Source: Cribrihabitans_A neustonicus
GTDB taxonomy: Bacteria; Pseudomonadota; Alphaproteobacteria; Rhodobacterales; Rhodobacteraceae
DNA: 64,000 nt
Direction of reading: 5' to 3'
Assembly: GCF_048820895.1 (NCBI RefSeq)
Contig: NZ_JBMERQ010000012.1
Coordinates: 16,320 to 80,319 of the forward strand
Shown here in pieces: positions 58,143 through 64,000 of this stretch. The notes beneath the pieces were generated by a model that worked only from the letters and a program-made list of their open reading frames with translations, had not been told where the DNA came from and ran no database searches. The position numbers and the translations under genes are program-made. Position 1 is the stretch's first letter, and each line of letters begins with the position of its first letter.

Positions 58143-58337
58143 TCAGGCCTCTCCGAGTGCCACGCGAACGCTCTTTGGTCGCATGTCGGTCCAGAGCCGT
58201 TCGATCTCGTCGAGACAGTCAGACTTGGGACGGGGGTCGCCGATGGTGTGCCAGCCCGAGGGAGCTTGGGTGTCGCTGCGCCAGATCGAGTACTGCTCCT
58301 CATCGTTCACGACGATTACATAGAGATCGCTGGACAT
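58143..58337 (-). CDS. MbtH-like domain, in frame with NRPS; possible separate start
   Basis: The last 64 codons of the NRPS frame encode a complete MbtH-like protein: LYVIVVNDEEQYSIW, GWHTIGDP, then CLDEIERLWTDMRPKSVR. MbtH proteins bind A domains and support adenylation. An ATG at 58337 with AGGAG 8 bp before it would allow separate synthesis, while no stop codon separates it from the NRPS, so a fusion, an internal start, or both are possible. Confidence 0.75.
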   Translation of the reverse strand: MSSDLYVIVVNDEEQYSIWRSDTQAPSGWHTIGDPRPKSDCLDEIERLWTDMRPKSVRVALGEA

Positions 58338-61300
58338 GATTTTTTCTCCTGACGTGGGATGATCTTCGTTGGACTCTTCGGCGCGGATGACGCCAGCGCA
58401 GTTCGTTGCCGCACCGCGTCTCGGTTGCCCGTGGGCTGCATTCCCAGTCGCCGCGGCGATGGCTGCGGTAAGTGTCGGTGCTTCGAGGAACCAATCGCGA
58501 GGCACGACGTCGGAACCCGTCCGGCGGCGAACTGAACGAAAGAACGCGTTCAGCTTGGCGGCGTTGCCACCGGCGGAGAAGAAGTCCGTACCGTCCTCGG
58601 CCGACCCGACAGCGTCGGTCCAAGCACCGCGGATGGCATCGGCGATCTCCTCGGCGCCTTCTGGGGTCGACGGCGACCGACGGTCGACCTCCGCAGCCGG
58701 GTCTCGGTGTGCTCTACCCGGTCGATGGAGCCGGCGTTCACCCAGGGCGCCGTAGTCGACCTTGCCTGCCGGCGTGAGCGGAATGTGATCGGCGACCGAG
58801 TACCGCGACGGAACCATGTAGCGCGGAAGCCACTCCGCAGCGAAGGAATCGACGACGGCGAGATCGATCGTCGTGTCCGGCGCCTTGGCGAGGTGCGCCG
58901 TCAGGCTTCCGTTGGACGCTGGGTGGACACAGGCGTCGTCGACCCCGGGCGCGTCGCGCAAGATCGCCTCGACCTCCGACGGCTCGACACGGTACCCGTG
59001 GATCTTGAGCTGACCGTCGATCCTGCCCAGGAACTCGATGTTGCGCTCTGCGTCACTCGAGTAGGCAGCGAGATCCCCCGAGCAGTACATCCGCTTGCCC
59101 GCTTCGGCCGCAAAGGGGTCCGGCACGAAGCGGGCCGCGGTGACACGCGGCTGGTTCAGGTAACCCCACGCCACACCCTCGCCACCGATCACCAACTCGC
59201 CGGGGGCGCCCGGCCGCATCGGCCGGTTTTGTTCATCGAGCACGTACATCGCCATGTTGGCGATCGGCGCGCCGAGGGGCAGCACCGACCGCTCGCTGGC
59301 GGCGTCTCGGAGCGGGTACGTGCTGCAGCCAACGACGGTTTCGGTGGGGCCGTACTCGTTGAGGACTGGGGTCTCGTTGCCGACTATCGACCGGATCTTC
59401 TCGGCGGTCGCCGGGGTACAGGCTTCGGCACCGACCACGACGGTGGCGATGTTGAAGAGCGCGCCCGGCGCGGCCGCGTCGTGGACGACTTCGAGCTGGG
59501 ACGGTGTGGCCTTGATCATCGAGTACACAGCACCGTTATTGAGGCTCTCGGCCAGGCCGAGCACACCGCCGAACCGATGCCGGAGAACTTCGACGGTCGT
59601 GCCGGCGACCAGCGGCCCGAACAGGGACGGGAAGATCAGGTCGGCGCTGATCGCAGACTGGACCGGGGTCCGCTGCGCGGCGGCGTAGCCGTACGCGTCG
59701 AGCGACCACAACATGTAGTTCGCGAGCCCGCGATGAGGGACGAGAACACCTTTGGGCCGACCTGTCGACCCAGACGTGTACATCAGATAGGCGAGATCGT
59801 CGCCGGTCGGGGGGTTGGCCTGGGCGGCGTCAATGGGGACCTCTCCCAACGAAGCGAGGTCGAACAAGTGGTGCGGTGCGGCGGCGAGGAGATCGTCGTC
59901 TTCGGGCATCTCGTCTGCGGCGCACAGCACCAACCGGGGGCGACAGTCGACCACGATCTGCTTCACGCGGTTTGTTGGCCATCCGGGATCGAGCACCACG
60001 AACGCGGCCCGGCACGTCCAGATGGCGATGATCGAAACGAGCGCGCCGATCCCCGGCCCCGACCGCAGTCCGACGACGTCTCCCGGCTGGCAACCGTTGT
60101 CGACAAGCCTTTGTCGAGCGGCGGCCACCATCGTCGCCAACTCGTCGTAGGTCGCCTCGAGGTCGCCATCGACCACCGCAAGCGCAGTTCCCAGATGCTC
60201 GAGGTTGTGCATGATGGTCTCGACAATGGTCTGGTTCACCAGCGAGGGATCGTTGACACCGTTTCGAGCCAGTACCGTCGCCAACTCGGAGCTCTCGAAC
60301 CGGGCCGCGTCAGCAGGCGATGTGGTTGGGTCGTCGACAAGCGCGGCGAGCCCGGCCATGTAGAGCGCTACGAGTTCGTCCGAGGTGCGCTGCTCGAACG
60401 GCGGGGCGTGGACCTCCAAGGTCACGCTGGCCTGACGGTCGTCGGCACCGATCCGCAGCCTCGGGGCTGTAATCAGGAGCTGGTAGGCGAAGTTCGAGGG
60501 CTCGCTGTGGGGTCCGCCCTGCAGCTCGAGGCCGGTCTCGTCGTCGACGTAGTCGTGGAGAACCCGGAAGTCGACGAAGTTGAAGGTCGCGTCGAACGGG
60601 ACGTCGCTCCACCCGGCGATGGACTTGACGTCGACCAGCGGCAACATCCTCGCGTCCCAGTTCGAGGTGATCTGGGCGTCGACCTCGGCCACGAGGTCCG
60701 CCCACGAATGGCGGACGTCGCCGCTGACGGGGAGAGAGTTCAGAAAGAGGCCAACCGCGTCGACCGCACCGGGGAGGTCGGGACGGGTGTGGTTGGCAAC
60801 GCCGCTCGTGACCACGGGCTGCGCGGTCATCGCCGACAGCACCGACAGATGGACCGCCAGGAACACCGACGATGGCCGAGCGTCGAGCGCGCGGGCCACC
60901 TCGATTACAGCCTGCCAGGTTTCGTCGGGAATCGGGCTGGTCGTGCCGATGGTGCGACGATCCGGGTCCGGTTGGGACGGCCCAACCTTTGTGTCGGGCA
61001 TGGAACCGACTCGTTCCGACCAGTACCGGGCGACCTCGGGCGCGTTACGGGCCTGCTGCTCTCGTCGAACGTGCGCAGCCATGCCGTACGCGGCGGGTTC
61101 GACCTGTTCGGGCGGATGCGCCCCTCTCGTCGCGCTCGCCGCGTAACGACCGAAGACACCGCGGAGCACGGTGTGCAGGCTCCAGCCGTCGAGGATCGGA
61201 TGGAACTCGGTGACCAGCACCGTCGTGCGGTCCTCACCGAGCACGATGTTCCATCGCAGCAGTGGCGGGGTGATCGGATCGAACGAAGCCTGCCCCTCCG

Positions 61301-64000
61301 ACGCCATCAAGTCGTCGACGATGACGGACGCAGGACGGCCGAGCGCGACCGCGTCGTGCACCGCGACCGATGGAATGACGTTGCGCCAGATCAACTGGAG
61401 CGGATCGGCGTAGCTCGCGAGGTCGAAGGAGGTCCGGAGCGCGTCGAATTGCTGGGTCACACCGTGGATCGCGTCGACCAGACGTCGCGCGACCAGGCGG
61501 CTTCCAACTTCGAACGCGGTGACGTTGTGGTAGTCTTGGCGGGTTCCCGACGTTCGCATGTGGAACATCATCGCCATCTGGAGCGCCGATGTCGGGAACG
61601 CATCGACAAGAGCGTCGCCGAAGTCGTTCGCAAGCGCGTCGCGATCGCTCTCGGACACCAAGCTGAAGGGTTCTGGCGGGGCCGCAGCGTCGCGGGGAGC
61701 CGACGGCTCGCCCATGGTCGAGGCGAGCTTTTGAATGGTGCGGGCCGAGATGAGATCCGACGTCGAGACGTCGTACCCATAGCCGATCAGTTCTTCAATG
61801 ATCGACACCGCTGACAACGAGTCGCCACCAAGCGCGAAGAACGACCGGTCGACGGAGACCTGGTCGGCATCGAGCCCGAGGTGACGCCCCCACGTCCGAG
61901 CAAGCAGGCGCTCCGCGTCTGACGAAGGTGCCATCGCCGGTGCGGTATCGAGGCTCGTCCAAGCCTCGACCGCCAGTCGGTCTCGATCGAGCTTGCCGTT
62001 CACGGTGAGCGGCATCCGCGACACCAGCCGGTAGCTCCTCGGGATCATATAGCTCGGAAGGTCGTCCGTGAGCGCCCCGGCCAGATCCTCCGACGAGAGC
62101 GTGGCGTCCTCCGATGCGGACGTATGGTCCGCCGCGATGACATAGGCCACGAGCGTCGGCGAGCCACCGATCGTTTCGACCACGCATGCGGCTTCGGACA
62201 CCGTGGCGACGCGACGCAGCGCGGCTTCGATCTCGCCGATCTCGATACGGAACCCGCGGATCTTCACCTGCTGATCGATGCGTCCGAGGTATTCGATCGC
62301 GTCGCGGCCCCGCCGACGGCCGGCGTCGCCGGAGCGGTACATCCGAGCGCCCGGCGGCCCGTTCGGGTCGGGCACGAACTTGGTCGCAGTGGTGCGCGGG
62401 TCGCCCCAGTACCCACGGGTGACACCAATGCCCGACACACAGATCTCGCCGACGAACCCATCGATGGTCGGATCTCTGCCTTCCCAATACAGCTCGGCGC
62501 CCATCCCGTCGTGCGGCAGGCCGATGCGCACCGCATCGAGGTCGAGGTCGCCAGGCCCGGCTTGATGGCACGTGACGTGGACGGTCGTCTCGGTGATGCC
62601 GTACATGTTGAGCAGCACCGGTGTGTGAACCGGGGCGGCGAGGGTCCGCGCCACCAACGCCGACTTCAGCGTCTCGCCCCCGAACACGACGAGCCGGAGC
62701 GACGTTTGATCGAACGACTCGACAAACCCGGGGTGGCGATCGAGCATGCCGTAGGCGCTCGGTGTCTGGCTCAAGACCGTGATACCGGCGTCGGCGATCG
62801 CCTGGGTCATCTCGTTCGGATCGCGCACCGTCTGTGGCGAGAGCACGGCAACGGCGCCGCCGGTTGCGAGCGGAAGCCACATCTCGAACACCGAGAAATC
62901 GAACGCCGACGAATGCGCCATGCCCCACACGTCTGTCGCGGTTGCCGCAGTCGGCCGCGCGGTCGAACGCACCATCGCATCAAGGTTGTTGCGCGTGACC
63001 ACAACCCCCTTTGGCTCACCGGTCGAGCCCGAAGTGAAGATCATGTACGCTGCGGTTGCGCCAGCGAAACGTGTCGAAGGGCGCTCAACCTCGATTGGAA
63101 CGCCTGCTGAGAGACCGCCGAGCCCCTGTTCGCCGCGCTCACTCCAGAGGTCAGCCGCAGTTACATGCCGGACGGGCTGCACAATCTCGAGAATCCGCTC
63201 GAGCCGAGCCGAGGGTGCCTCAGGATCGACGGGGACATACAACCCGCCGGCGAGCATGGTGCCGAGGGCGCTGACGATGAACTCCACAGAACGTTCGAGT
63301 TGAAGCACAACCGGCTGTTCGGGGCCGACGCCATTTGCACAAAGCTCGGCTGCGCACGCGACCGCCCGTGCCCGCAACTCGCCGTAGCTGATGGTTCGAC
63401 GACCGTCGATGATTGCCGGCTGGTCGGGCCGATTGTCGGCGTGCTGGAAGAAGGCACCGAGCACCGATGACCCCTCCGTGAACAACCCGGCCTCCGACAT
63501 CGGTGTCGCTGCGATCGTGGCTACCGGGCTTCTAGTGATCGACTTCGTACTCGACAGCGTTGGCTGGTCATGGTCTTCACAGAGATTTTCGAGCGACCGC
63601 ACGATGAGGCCGAGCATGGACTCAGCGGCCTCTTGGTCGAGCAGCGTGCCGTCGGAGGCCAACTGAAGCTTGATCTGGTCGCCATCATGGAAGGTTAGCT
63701 CGATCGGTGACTTCCCGACCGAAGGCATGATGTCGAGCGGCACGACCTTGATGTCCGTGAGGGCAAGATGATCGCCCCAGGCATCGCCGGCCGAGAGCAC
63801 CGCCTGGACGAGTGGGGGGTGCGACGCGCTGCGCTCGACCTCCAACGCATCAAGTACCGACTCGAACGGAACGTCACGATGTTCGATCGCCTCCGATACC
63901 GTTCGACGAACACCACGCAACAACTCTCGGAACGGCATATCCTCATCAACCGACGACCGCAGCACCACCGTGTTCAAGAAACACCCAATCGCCTCGCGAA
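58143..64000 (-). CDS. Nonribosomal peptide synthetase (N-terminus beyond window)
   Basis: At least 1951 residues run off the right edge inside a condensation domain (REAIGCFLNTVVLR is the first readable part). Order, counted from 63977: end of C1 (1-150), A1 (about 170-690; YMIFTSGSTGEPKGV, MYGITETT, YRSGDAGRRRGRD), PCP1 (GGDS near 775), C2 (about 815-1220; FHPILDGWS keeps the catalytic His), A2 (about 1240-1720; LMYTSGSTGRPKGV, EYGPTET, YCSGDLA), PCP2 (AGGNAAK near 1800, with Ala where the phosphopantetheine Ser should be), then an MbtH domain. No thioesterase is visible. Hand-read A-domain codes are near D-F-F-S-V-G-M-V-H (A1, threonine-like) and D-L-P-K-V-G-E-V-G (A2, asparagine-like). 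Codon use is unlike the T4SS genes and resembles high-GC actinobacteria. Confidence 0.9.
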   Translation of the reverse strand, partial: REAIGCFLNTVVLRSSVDEDMPFRELLRGVRRTVSEAIEHRDVPFESVLDALEVERSASHPPLVQAVLSAGDAWGDHLALTDIKVVPLDIMPSVGKSPIELTFHDGDQIKLQLASDGTLLDQEAAESMLGLIVRSLENLCEDHDQPTLSSTKSITRSPVATIAATPMSEAGLFTEGSSVLGAFFQHADNRPDQPAIIDGRRTISYGELRARAVACAAELCANGVGPEQPVVLQLERSVEFIVSALGTMLAGGLYVPVDPEAPSARLERILEIVQPVRHVTAADLWSERGEQGLGGLSAGVPIEVERPSTRFAGATAAYMIFTSGSTGEPKGVVVTRNNLDAMVRSTARPTAATATDVWGMAHSSAFDFSVFEMWLPLATGGAVAVLSPQTVRDPNEMTQAIADAGITVLSQTPSAYGMLDRHPGFVESFDQTSLRLVVFGGETLKSALVARTLAAPVHTPVLLNMYGITETTVHVTCHQAGPGDLDLDAVRIGLPHDGMGAELYWEGRDPTIDGFVGEICVSGIGVTRGYWGDPRTTATKFVPDPNGPPGARMYRSGDAGRRRGRDAIEYLGRIDQQVKIRGFRIEIGEIEAALRRVATVSEAACVVETIGGSPTLVAYVIAADHTSASEDATLSSEDLAGALTDDLPSYMIPRSYRLVSRMPLTVNGKLDRDRLAVEAWTSLDTAPAMAPSSDAERLLARTWGRHLGLDADQVSVDRSFFALGGDSLSAVSIIEELIGYGYDVSTSDLISARTIQKLASTMGEPSAPRDAAAPPEPFSLVSESDRDALANDFGDALVDAFPTSALQMAMMFHMRTSGTRQDYHNVTAFEVGSRLVARRLVDAIHGVTQQFDALRTSFDLASYADPLQLIWRNVIPSVAVHDAVALGRPASVIVDDLMASEGQASFDPITPPLLRWNIVLGEDRTTVLVTEFHPILDGWSLHTVLRGVFGRYAASATRGAHPPEQVEPAAYGMAAHVRREQQARNAPEVARYWSERVGSMPDTKVGPSQPDPDRRTIGTTSPIPDETWQAVIEVARALDARPSSVFLAVHLSVLSAMTAQPVVTSGVANHTRPDLPGAVDAVGLFLNSLPVSGDVRHSWADLVAEVDAQITSNWDARMLPLVDVKSIAGWSDVPFDATFNFVDFRVLHDYVDDETGLELQGGPHSEPSNFAYQLLITAPRLRIGADDRQASVTLEVHAPPFEQRTSDELVALYMAGLAALVDDPTTSPADAARFESSELATVLARNGVNDPSLVNQTIVETIMHNLEHLGTALAVVDGDLEATYDELATMVAAARQRLVDNGCQPGDVVGLRSGPGIGALVSIIAIWTCRAAFVVLDPGWPTNRVKQIVVDCRPRLVLCAADEMPEDDDLLAAAPHHLFDLASLGEVPIDAAQANPPTGDDLAYLMYTSGSTGRPKGVLVPHRGLANYMLWSLDAYGYAAAQRTPVQSAISADLIFPSLFGPLVAGTTVEVLRHRFGGVLGLAESLNNGAVYSMIKATPSQLEVVHDAAAPGALFNIATVVVGAEACTPATAEKIRSIVGNETPVLNEYGPTETVVGCSTYPLRDAASERSVLPLGAPIANMAMYVLDEQNRPMRPGAPGELVIGGEGVAWGYLNQPRVTAARFVPDPFAAEAGKRMYCSGDLAAYSSDAERNIEFLGRIDGQLKIHGYRVEPSEVEAILRDAPGVDDACVHPASNGSLTAHLAKAPDTTIDLAVVDSFAAEWLPRYMVPSRYSVADHIPLTPAGKVDYGALGERRLHRPGRAHRDPAAEVDRRSPSTPEGAEEIADAIRGAWTDAVGSAEDGTDFFSAGGNAAKLNAFFRSVRRRTGSDVVPRDWFLEAPTLTAAIAAATGNAAHGQPRRGAATNCAGVIRAEESNEDHPTSGEKIMSSDLYVIVVNDEEQYSIWRSDTQAPSGWHTIGDPRPKSDCLDEIERLWTDMRPKSVRVALGEA

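Noticed and set aside
58707..61814. A 1035-codon open frame on the plus strand
   Set aside because: Antisense of the NRPS, caused by high GC at third codon positions; Arg/Gly/Asp-rich product without any domain.
1..64000. CRISPR arrays, tRNA or rRNA genes, insertion-sequence transposases, phage integrase
   Set aside because: No regularly spaced repeats of CRISPR size, no tRNA-like cloverleaf and no transposase or integrase motifs were noticed on reading both strands.

Overview
The window looks like part of a conjugative plasmid or integrative conjugative element (ICE) from a GC-rich alphaproteobacterium, most likely a Rhodobacterales (Roseobacter-type) host. This rests on gene content: ArdC, a ParB-like protein, a strawberry-notch helicase, DUF3768 and DUF736 small proteins, a DUF2493 protein, a MobC/VirD2-type relaxase pair, a TraG/VirD4 coupling protein and a VirB-type type IV secretion system (T4SS). 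No replication initiator, integrase, tRNA, rRNA or CRISPR array was seen, so plasmid versus ICE cannot be decided here.

Layout. (1) 1-14.6 kb, leading-region-like backbone: an edge-truncated Fic AMP-transferase, ArdC antirestriction protein, DUF3768, ParB-like protein, a PrlF-YhaV toxin-antitoxin pair with a small RelB-like ORF, a 1420-residue methyltransferase/strawberry-notch protein, several short accessory proteins and a double DUF736 protein. Several of these genes share a hairpin-forming leader element. (2) 14.7-21.3 kb: an unknown ORF behind a palindromic operator, a rhomboid protease, then a defence cargo (XRE regulator, retron reverse transcriptase, TIR effector) bracketed by an 18-bp direct repeat whose second copy is the start of the DUF2493 gene. 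(3) 21.4-27.4 kb: a decayed inverted gene copy, a hairpin-rich oriT candidate, mobC-like, relaxase and coupling protein genes. (4) 27.4-42 kb, defence island: a divergent WYL regulator, SbcD, SbcC, a small zinc-binding protein, the three genes of a Shango-like system (TerB, BrxD-like ATPase, Lhr-like helicase), then an ABC-type ATPase with a CoiA-like nuclease. (5) 42.1-53.7 kb, minus strand: virB6, two small genes, virB11, virB10, virB9, virB8, virB5, a transglycosylase with a VirB5-like tail, a VirB7-like lipoprotein, virB4, virB3, virB2, virB1 and a leader gene. (6) 53.7-55.8 kb: small secreted proteins and an XRE regulator. (7) 55.9-64 kb, minus strand: an NRPS running off the right edge with a C-terminal MbtH domain, a guanidino-modifying (DDAH-like) enzyme and an M20-family hydrolase.

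How the parts fit. Relaxase, coupling protein and VirB genes make a nearly complete conjugation apparatus. A near-palindrome, CGATARTATAYTATCG, recurs in front of the ORF at 14731, mobC, the virB operon and the secreted-protein gene at 55700, which suggests one regulator controls the transfer units. The element carries two independent anti-phage cargos and one biosynthetic cargo. Two members of the biosynthetic cargo lack residues normally essential in their families, so it may be decaying or unusual.
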